From Cardinalis cardinalis (lineage: Eukaryota; Chordata; Aves; Passeriformes; Cardinalidae), in NCBI GenBank assembly GCA_014549065.1, contig JACDOX010000153.1:1517408-1581407 (forward strand): a stretch of DNA of 64,000 nt, written 5' to 3'. Under the pieces are notes generated by a model. The model was not told the origin of the DNA and did not search any database. It was given only the letters and a program-made list of their open reading frames with translations. A program made the translations under genes and the position numbers. Positions 1 through 11,796 of the stretch are shown here, one piece after another. Every line of letters starts with the position of its first letter. Position 1 is the stretch's first letter.

Positions 1-631
1 GTTTGTTCATTTGTATTCTAATCACTCTGAATTAACTTTCAAAGAACCTAAGCAAATCTGGAAGATAAAGATTTATTAGGGAGAATTAGAAACTCTTGCC
101 AAGTGTCTCTAATGCTGTCAACTCTTCTCCCTGTTTGTGATGGCAATGCTTCTGCTTCATGTGTTGTTAGCTTATTGAGTTGCCTTGTTTAGAGTGATGT
201 TCTACCCCTCTTTTCTGTAATAACTGGTGTAATCAGTCAAGTAATAACTAGAGGAGTTGCCACCAAAAAAAAAATCCTTTAATGGAAGTGACTTAAATGT
301 CACATTTCTTAGTTTTACATGTTTAGACCTGAAACCTCCAACCAATCTATATAACAGTCCCTAAATTTACTGGACATGGAACTGGGTTTATTTAGTAGGA
401 TTTTGTTATGTAAGGAAAATCCATTCCTCATTGTAATAATATGCACTTTCGTATAGAGAGGATTGTTCAAGCATGGAAGTATTGTAAGGGTTGTGACTTG
501 TTTGGTTTTCTGTAGCATCATAGCTACAGAAGCACCATAGCTTCTGTAACTGCATATCACTGATAGGTAAGAAGACAGTCCTCTGAAAGCATTAATTTTT
601 TGTTTCTTCCCTAAAATTAATTTATTCTTAG
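1..631. other. NT5DC1 intron (left part, partial)
   Basis: AT-rich non-coding sequence upstream of the first visible NT5DC1 exon. It ends in a pyrimidine-rich tract and the acceptor AG at 630-631. I see no repeat family or conserved coding segment in it. The exons encoding the NT5DC1 N-terminus, including the DxD catalytic motif expected of the HAD superfamily, must lie to the left of the window. Confidence 0.6.
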
Positions 632-703
632 TTGCAAAGGCTTGGTGTTGGACATTGAAGAAGGAAACTTCCTGAAACTTGCAGAAGATGGAACAGTTTT
701 AAG
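632..703 (+). CDS. NT5DC1: NT5DC1 internal coding exon (about residues 62-86)
   Basis: Internal exon of 5'-nucleotidase domain-containing protein 1, a HAD-superfamily hydrolase of poorly defined substrate. After one base finishing the previous codon it reads CKGLVLDIEEGNFLKLAEDG, then TVL and two bases of the next Arg codon. This is near-identical to the human segment that I recall as CKGLALDLEDGNFLKLANNG. The boundaries are a clean AG acceptor at 630-631 and a GT donor at 704 (AAG|GTAATA). The exon is 72 bp, entered with one base and left with two, and the next exon at 2228 supplies the single base needed to continue the frame. It is one of four consecutive exons visible. The catalytic N-terminal motif is in exons outside the window. 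Identification comes from remembered family sequence, not from a search. Confidence 0.9.
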
Positions 704-2227
704 GTAATATTGACAATAAATCTATATAGTTAAATACACTAACATTTTATCTCCTTCCTAAGTGCTGTCTCTCAATTTTATAAATATTTAAAATACTTAT
801 TTGAGCATGTATTAAATTATTAGATGTAAAAGTTTAAAAACTCTTTGGTATTGTGGTGCTTAGTTTCTTTTAATGTTACATATGGAATCTTTTGGTAATG
901 TTTTAATGTCAGCTGATAGTAAATAATACCTCATTTTAAAAAAAATCTGAGACTCTGAGGACGCATTGATCTTGAAAGTGAATTCATTTTTTTGGTGGCT
1001 ACCAATGTACTCTTTGTCCAGTTCTGCTAAAATCCAGGGCAAAGTTTTTCTTTGGTTTGAGAGTAACCTGGCTTGGGGGGCAGTACTAATGACTAATACT
1101 AATGACTGGAATGACTATTTTGTTTGTGCTGTTCAAAATTCTGCAAGTTTACAACTTATAATTTAAACAGTCTGAGATAAATTAACCACAGAAACTGATA
1201 CATTCACTTTCAGAATTCTGGGCGATTTCCTCTTAAAAGCTACTTTGCTTTCAGTCGTCACTTTCAGTAAATTCTTAGTTCTTCTTTCTTGCCTTCCTTT
1301 TTTTTTTCTGTGTAATATAGGAGACTGCTATTTGGAATCAAAAATCTGAAAAGTAAATGTATCTAAAATATACCAATCCTAGTCCCATTTCTCCCTAATT
1401 TTGTTCCAGAATGAAAATCTGTGTAATTTAGAATGCAAGACAGACTCTACTTTTTTTTTCTTCTGCTAGCTGTCTGAAGGAGCTTGAAGATGCTAAGGAA
1501 AGTCAGATCTCATTAAAAGAAGGAAGAAATACTTTTGAGTCATTGCTGTGTATGCTAAAATTCATTTAATAGCATGAATTTTGGAGTACTGAATGCAGAA
1601 TTCAAGATAACAGGGTATACCTCATTAAAGGGAAGAGTTGGTACAGGGTTACCTCTCTTGACATTGCTTCAAAATGCCTCTCAGGCATTTGCTTCAAAAT
1701 GGGACCCAGTTTGATGGTCCAAGTAGTTAATTTTTAATTAACTACTAAAAAGACTAGTGTGTACTTATGTGTTAAAAAGCTGCTTGCAGGGCTCAAACTA
1801 GCGCTTTTCTATAGTTCTGCCCTGCATTCTGTGATGTTACCAGGCTTCAGAATGATGTATAGGCTTTCTGCACTGTGCTTTATTGTGCAGTGTATATTGA
1901 TAGCTCAAGTATAGCGAGTGTCCTGACACAATTGAAAACATTCGAGCATTACAGAGTGATTGTGTTAGCAGGTGAGGCACAGTAGCTGTGCCCCCAGCCA
2001 ACCAGACCTTTGTGTAGTAAGGCCTTTATCGAGAGCTGGAATGTATATGATAAAAGCTTAGTAGGTCCTGGGAAACTTCTAAGCTGTAAAGAGAGTCAGT
2101 TTTAATCAGCTTGCATGCACTGTAATTCAGCTGCAGTGTGTTACTTCGCACAAGTTGTAGTTTGGATGTTTTCAACTCTCTTCTGTCTTGTTTTGATTTT
2201 TTTTTTTATAAACAATGCATCGAACAG
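704..2227 (+). other. NT5DC1 intron
   Basis: Intron of about 1.5 kb between two NT5DC1 exons, from GTAATA at 704 to an acceptor AACAG at 2223-2227 preceded by a T-rich tract. It is AT-rich, and the short open frames inside show no recognisable product. No mobile element was recognised. Confidence 0.75.
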
Positions 2228-2334
2228 GGCAAGCCATGGTACAAAGAGCATGACATCTGAAGAGGTCCTGGAGATATNTGGAAGGAAGGAGTGGAAGCAT
2301 TTTAATACAGTCAGTGGAATGGTTTCACGTACAG
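2228..2334 (+). CDS. NT5DC1: NT5DC1 internal coding exon (about residues 86-122)
   Basis: The exon supplies the last base of the Arg codon split from the exon at 632-703. It then encodes ASHGTKSMTSEEVLEI, an ambiguous codon (tnt), and GRKEWKHFNTVSGMVSRT, ending on one base of the next codon. In human NT5DC1 the matching segment contains ASHGTK, GKKEWKHF and GMACRSGKYY, so the match is unambiguous. The n at 2278 makes the codon TNT; human has Tyr there, so TAT is the likely reading. The donor GTAGCT starts at 2335. Length is 107 bp and phase is continuous on both sides. Cytosolic HAD-like 5'-nucleotidase domain protein; enzymatic role inferred from family only. Confidence 0.9.
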
Positions 2335-3983
2335 GTAGCTATACTTTAGTATGTCCTCTTCTTTGAAATTGCTCTGTCCCTTCAGTGCCTCGTACTGTTA
2401 ACACAGATTTGTAAAAATACTTGAACTGGGAATTACTGGAATGGGTAAATGTATTGGGGAAGACCTGGTTTTTATGTTTTTTTTAACTTCTAGTACTAGA
2501 ATTCGCCTTAAATTTATTTCGTGGTGTTTATTTTATGGTAATACAAATGAGCTGACATTATAGGCATGTTTTGGTTATAGTGATGGGCACACTCTCTTGA
2601 TGAAGTAGACTGATAAAACCAGTATCATGATTTAACCTGAGCCAGCAACAGAGGACCATACAGCTGCTCATTCACTCCCACCCTGCCTAGGACTAGTGGG
2701 CAGGAGAATCAGAAAGAATGGTAANTCTCATGGATTGAGAACAATTTTTAATTTAAATGAAATGTAATTATTATAAATATGCTAATAATACCACTAATAA
2801 TTATTGTAATGATAAGAAGACAGAACCTCAGAAGCGAAGAGGAAAAAGTGATGTACAATGCAATTGCTCAATACCTGCTTACTGATATCCTATCTCATTT
2901 AGGACATATCTTCAATTTTTCTTGAGTGTTAACTTGTTGCCACCAGTCCCATTAGTGGAGGCCTAGGTGCAGGTGCAATGAACAAAACAAATCTAGAAAC
3001 AAAACTTCTCCCCTTGCATTTGCAGTTCCTGTGTTTAAGATAGGAGTCACTTTGAAGGAGCTGTGACTAGGTTTGCATTCTTGCTCAGTGTTTCCTCTCT
3101 GTTTTAGTTTGATCTTGGCAGTTGAGAGTAACACACAGGAAGTGATCACTTAAAGTGCATTTTATTATTTAATTGAGATATTTTTCCTTGAGATTTTGCT
3201 GACTGCAAATGCAGCACTTATTCTAAACTGCAGGTAATCTTTTGCAAAATGGAGAAAGAGGAGGGTTTCCTGAGGTTATATAGGAAATGTGCTTTTCTTT
3301 TTCACTGAAACATGCACTTGATCTCTGTTGTGAATGTTAATCCTCATTTTGCTGACTTGTTCTTGAATATACCTATACAGCACAGACAAGATCATGAAAA
3401 AAAAAATGGCTGGTGAAGTAATCTCACTTCTTGAAGTGAGTTAGTTGAGCATGACTGTAGTCTGAAGGGACATTTGCACCCTCCTGATACAGTTCTGTTT
3501 TCAGGACTGATGTAATAGTGTGAGCACACTTCCCCTTGGGTCAAGGCACTGTCCACAGAATGTGTGTGCAAAGGATATGAGTGTGTCAGACCTGTCCAAA
3601 TGTCTGTGAACTTGAAGATGCTAAGGAAACACACTTAAACAGCAGTGTTTGCACTGCAAGGGAAATAGGTATTTTGGAAGAGTTGAAAGATACTGTCCTG
3701 AATTAAAACCCATGGTTCTCCCCCTTTTCTTTTGCCTGGGCTTTTAGAATCTTAAAATACCTTACTGAAATCTCACTGCCTTCATATAGGTAAATAACTC
3801 TTAGTTGCCAGTTATGACAATCACAAGTTAGCCTTTGTTAATGGAGATTGGGAAACAGATGATGCTTATTACCAGTAAAATCCAAATAGGAGCTTATATT
3901 ATTATTTAAATGTAATTTTTATTTGTGATTAAAGTATACAATACAGGGGTGTTTAAAGTATATTTTTAAATTATTTTTTCCAG
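2335..3983 (+). other. NT5DC1 intron
   Basis: Intron of about 1.65 kb, AT-rich, ending in a TTTTTTCCAG acceptor at 3983. It contains short runs of A and T and no recognisable repeat or gene. Confidence 0.75.
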
Positions 3984-4063
3984 CTAAATACTATTTGTAT
4001 GATAATTATTTTGACCTGCCAGGAGCTCTCTTGTGTGCAAGGGTTGTGGACAGCTTAGATCAG
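3984..4063 (+). CDS. NT5DC1: NT5DC1 internal coding exon (about residues 122-148)
   Basis: The first two bases complete an Ala codon begun in the previous exon. It then reads KYYLYDNYFDLPGALLCARV and VDSLDQ, ending exactly on a codon boundary before GTAAGA at 4064. Human NT5DC1 has KYYFYDNYFDLPGALLCARV at this place, so only one residue differs over that stretch as I recall it. The exon is 80 bp. The DNYFDLPG block is characteristic of the NT5DC family cap region. The n at 4070 lies in the intron just past the donor and does not touch the protein. Confidence 0.93.
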
Positions 4064-7000
4064 GTAAGANCTGGATTGTTTGAAAACTATGTATTATCTT
4101 TTTCTTCCACCACCACATCTCTTGCCTGCATTATTAAATGAATACAAATTGGGTATTGAACAGCATCAAGGTCTTTTTCTCATTTGGACTATTCCATGTT
4201 GGACTTACTGTATTAAAGTTATCTCTGAAGATAATTGTGAGCCACATGGCATGTTCAAAATAAAAGTTCTTCCACCAGAGGGCACAAATAACTAGGATAC
4301 TAATGGAAATGTGCTGTTTCCTCAGGTTTACCCTGTGGTATGCACAATGTAGTTCTTAAAGTCTCCTTTAATTATGCTTGATAGTACTTGAAATAAATAT
4401 AGTTTAATTTTCCTGAATTACAGGATTTGCTAATTTGCAAGTTGGTAAAGAGTGAATGAAGCTTCATTTCATCCTTTTTTAAGCTTGTTTTTGTCCTAAA
4501 TACATTGATCTGTGTACACAGATATAAATACACCTCTGGCATAGTATCTTTTAATTTATTTTTCCTCTGATAAACATTAAATTAAACTCTTAAGGTGGAA
4601 AATACAATTGCTTTAACTTTTTTTCAGTGCTTTTTAGGTAGATAGAATGTCCTAAATTCTGCTTTTGAAATTTGGTGATCATTGTTTTGTTGTGTAAAAG
4701 AAGGTTTGAATGTTTAACCTGCATGCAGCTGAAGGTAGGAGAGGGTTCTTCTCATAGAATAACTGTGTTGGTGTTAAAAGAATGCTGAGGTAGTCTTCTG
4801 GCCAGAGGTACCAAAGCGCTGCAGGCCTGAAGATTGTCAGGATTTAACCTTGTCTGCAGAGTGAAAATCCAAGCTGTGAAATGAGTGTCTGGGTCTCATT
4901 GNATATTAGGTGTATTGCTGCTTTAGCCTTCGCTCCAAAATAGCATGCTGAGTAGATTGCTGCCTAAGTCCAAGTGCTGCATGAAGAGTTAGCTAAAACT
5001 AGCTTATCAGGGAAGCATGCAGGACAGGTGCTCGGTAAGACTCTTAATTTTCTGCCTGATTAATCTCCTCCTCCTAAGCTGTTCACAGCTTAGAAACCTG
5101 TTGCAGGTGTGACACCTGTATTGTGTTTACTTTAATTTAGACTCAGCACAAAGCTGAGTTTAACTCACTTATTAAGAGAGCAAGCTCATAGCATGTGTAT
5201 AGTAAGCTTTGACATCCAGTTACTAGTTCACGGGCTGGAGCGCTGACCCGGGATCAGTGCCATGTTCAGCCAGAGGGAATTAAACCCATGCCGTTTCTCC
5301 GGAGAGCCACGAGAAGTGGGTCATGCAGCCTCTTTATCTCCTAGCAGTTCTCAAGTATTTTATTGGATGTCAGCCCTGTTTCAACAGGAGGGCTACAGTA
5401 ATTCCCTGGAAGGTTAGCATCAGCCACTTCAGAAAGATGCAAGGCAGGAGGTGGTCAGCCTCTCCAGCCCAGAACTTATGCTGCATCCTAAGTATTAGAA
5501 ACCATCACATTTTCTCCTTCCTCATTTCTGAAAGAAAGTAGAGCCTTCTGTGTCCCGTTCTGTGAGCCTGCTTACAAAGTGATATTTTCTTACCATTTCC
5601 ACACAACATTATTGATTCAGAAAAGCTTTCTACTGGAAGCAGATGCAAGAATTACTACATTTGGGTTCAGAACGGGTTTGGACATAAGTTGGATGCTGGA
5701 CAACCCTGCACTGTTAAAAATGTATCTGTTTTTCTGTGTTTGGAGCCAGAATTCTTACGTGTTTTCTTATGTGACNAAGGATGGGAGCTTCTTAGTGTTT
5801 TTGATCTTCACACTGATGAGTTCAACAAAACAATGTTTTGCCTTGATGGTTCAACTTACAAAATTGTATTTTGTGTTCACACCAAAATCATGGTNTACTG
5901 GATGGCCATGCATAGTTTTCTCTCTGTTTTTTGGAATTGGTCNGTTTTCCTTTATGGCTTGTATGCAATGGCTGAAGATCTGCAAGAAATTAGTTTAAGT
6001 TATTTTAGTCTCCTCTGAGTTCAAATATTTTGAAGGAAGTATACCCAGTTTTAAACTAGTATCCATCTGTCCTCAAAACAGCACTCTGAGGAGCTTTTGG
6101 TTCAGTTCACTGATTTTTATATTTTTTTTTGATAAGAGAAACAAGCAAAAACCCCAAAACTCCAAACTAAGGGCTAAGTCAGCAACATAGAGTGTGAGGG
6201 GAGAAGGCAGTTCAATCTTTCTGTCTTGAGAAGAGTGCTAACTTAGGCTACTTACATTGCCACTAGATAGATGGTCCCCAGTATCTTCTGTACGTAGCTT
6301 TGAATAATCACTCTTGATTAGCATCCTTGGCTAGCTGAAGCTGACATAAGAAACATTTTCTCTTTATTAGCTCTTTTATGTATTTCTGTGGCAGTTAGCT
6401 GTAGGGATGGATTAAAAAAAAAACTTCTGAAAGCCACAGCACTGTATTTCCTGCTCTTAACCNGTAGAGCTGATGGATGATAAACAAACTATGCTTGTTC
6501 AGTTATGCACAAAAGACCTTGTTTGTGTGACTTGCTGATTGTGAAAGTAAAGGTAGACTGTTCTCTGGAAGCCTCCATGACAAGTTTGGACTGAAACAGC
6601 AGTTTACTTCGGTATATATAAACTACATAGTTTTGGTTTTTGTTTGGCACTGATAAGGGTTTGGGCTTGGAGGTTTTTTTCAGTTTCTGAATGTTTCCCT
6701 CTCTACAAAACACTTAATGCTTACAAAATGGCTCATTTTTCAGGTATCAGTGCAGGTATCAATACACAGAGGGCAGCAGTGCCCTGAANCTGCTAACAGT
6801 TGCCTTGAAATTCATCCTAATACAGACATGGAAGGCCTGTAACANCATTACAGAAATACTTTCCATGACACATAAACTCAAAGACTATACCACCTGCTTT
6901 ACTGCTGCCAAATTAATGTGTAACTGAGCACCTCTTACAGGGTATAATCTACAGAGCTAATCCTCTGCTCTGTAGTACTAGCTAGCTGTGTAATTGCATC

Positions 7001-7767
7001 TGTTTCATTCATCACTACTAAAATTTGTGGTGTCTGAGAGTGCTGTGGGGCTCAGCTGATTGAGGTTTTCCTCTCCCATGTGAGAGGCTGAAGGGGAAGC
7101 TGAGGTCAACTGGAGCTCTGCTGTTCCTGGGAAGCTTTCTAGGAATGGCAAGAGACTGTTGACAAGCGTGGATCACCTTCCCCTTCTGCCAGAGCTGGGG
7201 CTTGGCAGTCTTCAGAGCACAATGCCCTGAAGTGCTGCTCAGTCAGGCTTCTGGATGGATATTTTAGACCATGTTTGGGGTAGGGTTCTTGGCAGAAGGG
7301 CATTTCCTCTAAATTAAAGCGAAGGGATTTGCCAGTTCTTAAGGTGGAAGGTGATATGAATGCTAGGCATATTGATAATGTCAACATGCTAATTAAGATC
7401 AGTATCTGCAGCCCTGGGCATTTCTTTTTCCCAAATGTCAGTGGGATGCAATGCTCATTCTATAAGTTGCTGTTATAGCTGATGCCCCTTTTGGCTGTAA
7501 TGTTTTAGAGTTCCTCATAAATATTCAGCATTTCTCCTTTTCCCTTCCTCCTCCCATTGTAACCCTCTAAGAGGGACATGACTTGTCTGCAGTTGCCCCA
7601 GTTAATCTGGGTGTTACTGAATCCTGATCTCCTGAATCCTGCTGTCTTAAGACTGTCTTACTCCATATAATTTTGTTAAGTCATGGCTTTTCTGTCACTG
7701 TTTCAATATGAAAGCTTGTAATAGCTGATACTTCATGTAATGACTAGGTTCCTTTTAACACTTACAG
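4064..7767 (+). other. NT5DC1 intron with CpG-rich patch and SINE remnant
   Basis: Intron of about 3.7 kb. It is mostly AT-rich with no conserved coding block. The open frame of about 139 codons at 5579-5998 on the + strand has no recognisable domain. Notable content: a 15-bp palindrome of two E-box-like hexamers at 5104-5118, an unusually CpG-bearing patch at about 5225-5315, and a probable SINE remnant at 7555-7670. The acceptor is CTTACAG ending at 7767. Confidence 0.7.
7555..7670 (-). mobile_element. Possible ancient MIR-like tRNA-derived SINE remnant
   Basis: Read on the - strand, this stretch has the order of an amniote MIR-type SINE head: a CAGGAGATCAGGATTC block corresponding to the usual 'gggagtcaggagacctgggttc' section, followed by a region resembling 'gtgaccttgggcaagtc'. 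The match is by eye and diverged. RepeatMasker with an amniote library would decide it. Confidence 0.35.
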
Positions 7768-7849
7768 CATGATGGTCAGAAAAAATATGACTTCTGGAAG
7801 GACATGGTGGCTGCTATCCAACATAATTATAAAATATCAGCTTTTAAAG
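7768..7849 (+). CDS. NT5DC1: NT5DC1 internal coding exon (about residues 149-176)
   Basis: Reads HDGQKKYDFWKDMVAAIQHN then YKISAFK, with one base left over for the next codon. Human NT5DC1 has GQKTFDFWKDIVAAIQHNYK in this place. Acceptor CTTACAG ends at 7767 and donor GTAAGT starts at 7850; exon length is 82 bp. Relative to the human protein I recall, the bird sequence seems one residue shorter exactly at the junction with the previous exon (DSLDQ-HDGQ versus DYLTKLNNGQ). This is the last NT5DC1 exon I can find. The next expected segment, starting after SAFK with ENCGIYFPE in human, was not seen up to 64000. Confidence 0.93.
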
Positions 7850-9496
7850 GTAAGTGGGTTCACTGAAGACTCACTATTACAGCTGAAAATATTACATGTG
7901 CTTGCCGGACATGTAATATCTGGCAAGTACACTGTAGGCTACTCAGCAGAGCTTTTACTTTTCAAGTTTATAAATAGTTGTATAGTAAACACGTTTTCTC
8001 TGGAATAAAACATCATACTATTTCAGTTTCATTTCATTGCTTGGATAACTTAAATAACATTTCTTATGTGCTATTTCACTCAATATTTCAATTTTTATTG
8101 CTATTTCAACTCCATTTAGAAGGAAAAATGGTTTCTTACTGTGATTGATATGGTAATGTGGACATCCTTGAACTGTGTTTTGAATCTGTTCNTTATGATC
8201 TTGTAATGATATATAAAATCCAAAATGAATTGGGGAAAGAAATTAAAGTACTAATATTTGATGGTTATCTTTAGTGCTCTAGCTTTGATTAAAATTCCTC
8301 ATGTAGTNTTGACACAATAGAGAGGTTTTGAACTTCCTAACATTTGCAGAGGACCATTTATTAATAACAGTGTTTCGACAGCCAAAACCAACATTGTAAT
8401 AGTGTAACATAAATTAGAGTTGGAAAACATCTTGTATACTGTACAGCAAGAAATTATTTTCCTTCCTTCACAGACATAACTTCAAAGTTACTCTCAGGCA
8501 TATAAAATAATAAGTTGGTAATAAAGGCTAACCATTGTTTGTGCATGCAGTTAATTGAAATTATTTTTAACAATATTTCTTGTAAAATGTTTATACGAAG
8601 CTCAGTTCTGAATTCTGCACTACTATTAGAATTAACTTGATTGATGCAATATTCACTAGACACAAGGTGNAGTTTGGGCTTTCTTAAAACTCACTTTTTG
8701 TTCACCACATCTGTCCCACTTGCTGTACTACTTTCAAATGTAATTGACAAAATTGTTTCAGAGAGATTCCAAGCAAAAATAGAAATTGATATCAGCATGC
8801 AAATGATAAAAACCTGCAAGATATTCCCAAACTGCTTTGTTTGTTATTGTCGCTGCATTTCCATTGGAGCTTAGAGTGTGATTGGTAGTTATGAATTTCC
8901 CTGGGAACTCATATGTACACAAAATAAATATATTCTTTCTTTTCAGCTGGTACAAAATCGACACTAATCAACTGTAATAATTTCTTTTGAATTTTTGTTA
9001 ATTCTTTTCTTCAAACCATGATAGCTCTTTTTTTAAAAACGTTTGGATTATGCAACAAAAAGCATAATTTATAAAAGTGTTCTTTGGAAATTAATGAGAT
9101 CCAAAAAAAAGCCTAAACTTTGAAGTCATACAAGTAATTGCTCAGTTTTATTTATATGTGTCTGCTTGTGTGTGCACTTGGACATATATGTTTATACCTA
9201 TCAATCAGGTTCCTATTACTACATGTAAATCTGGAATCTGCAAACAAAATTTGCAGTATGACTTCATCCTTTCTAGCTTCTGTCAGAGGCGCATGCATAA
9301 GAGTGCTAAAAATACAGGAAAGTGTAGTAAGTGATAGGAACATGTTTTCTTGGATAAAGCTCAGTGATATCAGAAGTGAAACAATACAGATTATATGCAC
9401 TACTCAAGTATTGTAATACATGAAAGTGATATACTCTGTCGTGTGTCACTTTGAAAGGCTTCTCAGTGGTTTTATTTTCCAGTAAATAATAAAGTC
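7850..9496 (+). other. NT5DC1 intron, proximal part
   Basis: AT-rich intronic DNA after the exon at 7768-7849. Apart from interleaved inverted repeats at 7889-7927 I see nothing to annotate. Short open frames here have no recognisable product. Confidence 0.6.
7889..7927. repeat. Interleaved inverted repeats
   Basis: ATATTACATGT (7889-7899) pairs with ACATGTAATAT (7909-7919). The 9-nt loop holds CTTGCCGG (7901-7908), which pairs, with one G-T mismatch, with CTGGCAAG (7920-7927). The two pairs interleave as in an H-type pseudoknot. Confidence 0.85.
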
Positions 9497-9650
9497 CAGT
9501 AGCTAAAGCACTGAACAGGGAGTCAGAAGAATCAGAGATATTTTCTTCCTGTATCACTTACCAGTGATACTCCCTTGGAGTATCTCTTTTTGCTTCAGAT
9601 CCCTCTGTGATACAAGAATCACTAATCTACTAATCTATCACTGCTGACAA
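9497..9650 (+). mobile_element. MIR-like (amniote tRNA-derived) SINE remnant
   Basis: Follows the typical order of an ancient amniote MIR-type SINE on the + strand. It has AGCACTGAACAGGGAGTCAG (family: agcactggactgggagtcag), a degenerate 'ttctattcc...tcacttac' core, a section resembling 'cttgggcaagtcacttctcttt', then 'gcctcagatccctctgtgat' (family: gcctcagtttccccatctgt). Diverged but collinear over about 150 bp. Identification is by eye. Confidence 0.55.
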
Positions 9651-11795
9651 AGTGATTTTTTTTTTCCTCAATTTCACATCTCACATAACTTCCTGAGGAA
9701 ACTCTCAAACCTGGATCCCAACATCTACATACCAGGAAGCCGCAGTGTCTATCATAGCCCAGAATCTGGCCTGAAAACGACAGCCTTTTGACTTAACTCC
9801 ATGTCTTGTAGAGGTTTTAGCCCTTCAGAGAAAAGCAGTGCTTGTTAACAGTTAGTCAAGGTAAAATTTCAAAGGCAAACTTATTAAGTGGTCAGTTGAG
9901 GGGACGAAAAGTTCCCAACTGGAAACGCCGTCCTAGTGGTGCCATTGTCAGTGGCGGAGCAGAACGACTGACCGCTTTATTTTTTGAAATCCGAGTGTTT
10001 GCAGTTCACTTTGATTTGTTGTCAGTATGCCCTTGTGTCTCTATGTCCCTTCTCTTTTTCACAGGATTTTTTTTGATCATAATCAGGTGTCTGATGGATT
10101 TTGCTTTTCATTGTCTTAGCTATGGTAATTGCCTTAGATAATTGCCCTATGATATTGTTTTTGGGTGGCTCTTTCAGATAGGCATGATTGTCCTGACTCA
10201 GCTTGATGAAGAGTATTAACCCACTCTTCTCCTTGTAAAGAAGTGAAGAACTGAGGCTTGAAAAAGGAATTAGATTCCCAAATAGTCTTGCATTAATTTC
10301 GACATTCCGTCGTGAAAAATAAGAAAGAAAAAGAAAGAAAAATCTATGAAACAATGCTGTGAGAAAAGTGTGGTGTCAGATAGCAATGAACACAGATATT
10401 TGAAATATGGTCATTTCTTACNTAGTAATACCTGCAAGAGAGCTGTCTGAAATTGAAATCCCAGCTAAGCATTACGTTACTTGAGAATCCATTTTATTCT
10501 CAATGCTTTTTTCTTACTTCTGGAATAGTTTGTGACTGTAAGGTGATTAACATTACCTTGACTGTGTTCGATTTAGTGGATGTTTTATAGATAGTAATGA
10601 AGAGCAATTTTAAAGAAAACATCATGAGGCAATGTATTTTACACTGTCAAGCTATGTGGATGTATTATGGAATCAAAGTGTGGTCTTGAGAGGATTAGTA
10701 AGAGCTTGAAGTACTGTATAATTATTTCCTTGTGAAAAATTTCAGATTTGAATAATTTTTTGACAGAAAAATCAATAGCTTTTTTAGGGAAATGTTGCCA
10801 AATATAACTTCTTAAAGCAGAATTTTGTAATATTTCTTATCTTAACAGCTACTTTCTCTCCAGAAGACTTGCCTTTCCCTGTAATTTTCCTAGCACTTCT
10901 GGAAACTGTAGCATCTGTGGCTATATAGTTAAAATTATATATTTGTAATATTTTCAATCAGTTTATAAGATTAAATTTAATTTTGATAGTAAAAAATCAT
11001 GGCTGTTATGGCAGCAGACTTCATGAATTGCCCATAACAAGGCTTGTTAGGATACATGTTTTTTGATCACAAGTTTTATGGTCTTGGCAAAACATAACGA
11101 ATCTAGATGTCTGTGGTAGGTATGTTTTATCTTTAATACGCAGCTTCAGATATAAGAAACAAAAAGCAAAGATGCTTTTCAGGGCAAAGGAAAAACAATC
11201 TTGTGCAAAATATTAGTAGTTCCTANTGTTGGTGTAGCAGTAGTGAAATATATTTGTCTTAATTGTGAAAACTACACCAAAGACGCAAGTGAAATTGTTA
11301 CATTTNTTTGCTGTGTTTTCCAAGTAAATACAGAAGGGATTGTTTGGGTGCTTCATGTTTTTGGTCACTTAAGGCTTCAGATTTTTTTACTATAACAGGC
11401 TCTTAAGTTTTCATTTGAATCTCATGTTGGATTTTCTTTCCTTTAATGTCCAAGATGCAGAAGAAATAGTGGTTTTAGAAGGGCTTTAGATAGATTGCTG
11501 ATCTTCTTGTGGAGAAAATATTAAAAAACAAACTTAAAAATCTTACAGACCTTCTCAAGGTCCCCTCTAAACTGAAAATCCAAAGCTAAAATCAAAGTAT
11601 AAGTTGTGCTTTTGCCACAATTTGCTGTNTCATCTCTAGCTTTTCAGTTTTAAGAGTTGGTTTCATAGTGACTTATTATCTGAGACTTAATATGAAAAGA
11701 CTTGAAAAACCAGGCATGAGATTCCAAGCTGTAGCCTTTTTTGAAGTCCCACATGTTCAAGGAGCAAAGACATAAAGTACAAAACCTGATTTAAA
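9651..11795 (+). other. NT5DC1 intron, unannotated
   Basis: AT-rich non-coding DNA. It contains a compact CpG-bearing patch at about 9898-9990 that stands out from its surroundings, and an AAAG-type purine tract at about 10318-10340. No gene or transposon was recognised. Confidence 0.5.
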
Positions 11796-11796
11796 G

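Noticed and set aside
5579..6018. Two overlapping + strand frames of 139 and 109 codons in an NT5DC1 intron
   Set aside because: Two different frames open over the same stretch, hydrophobic and Phe-rich because of T-rich DNA, with no domain or splice support.
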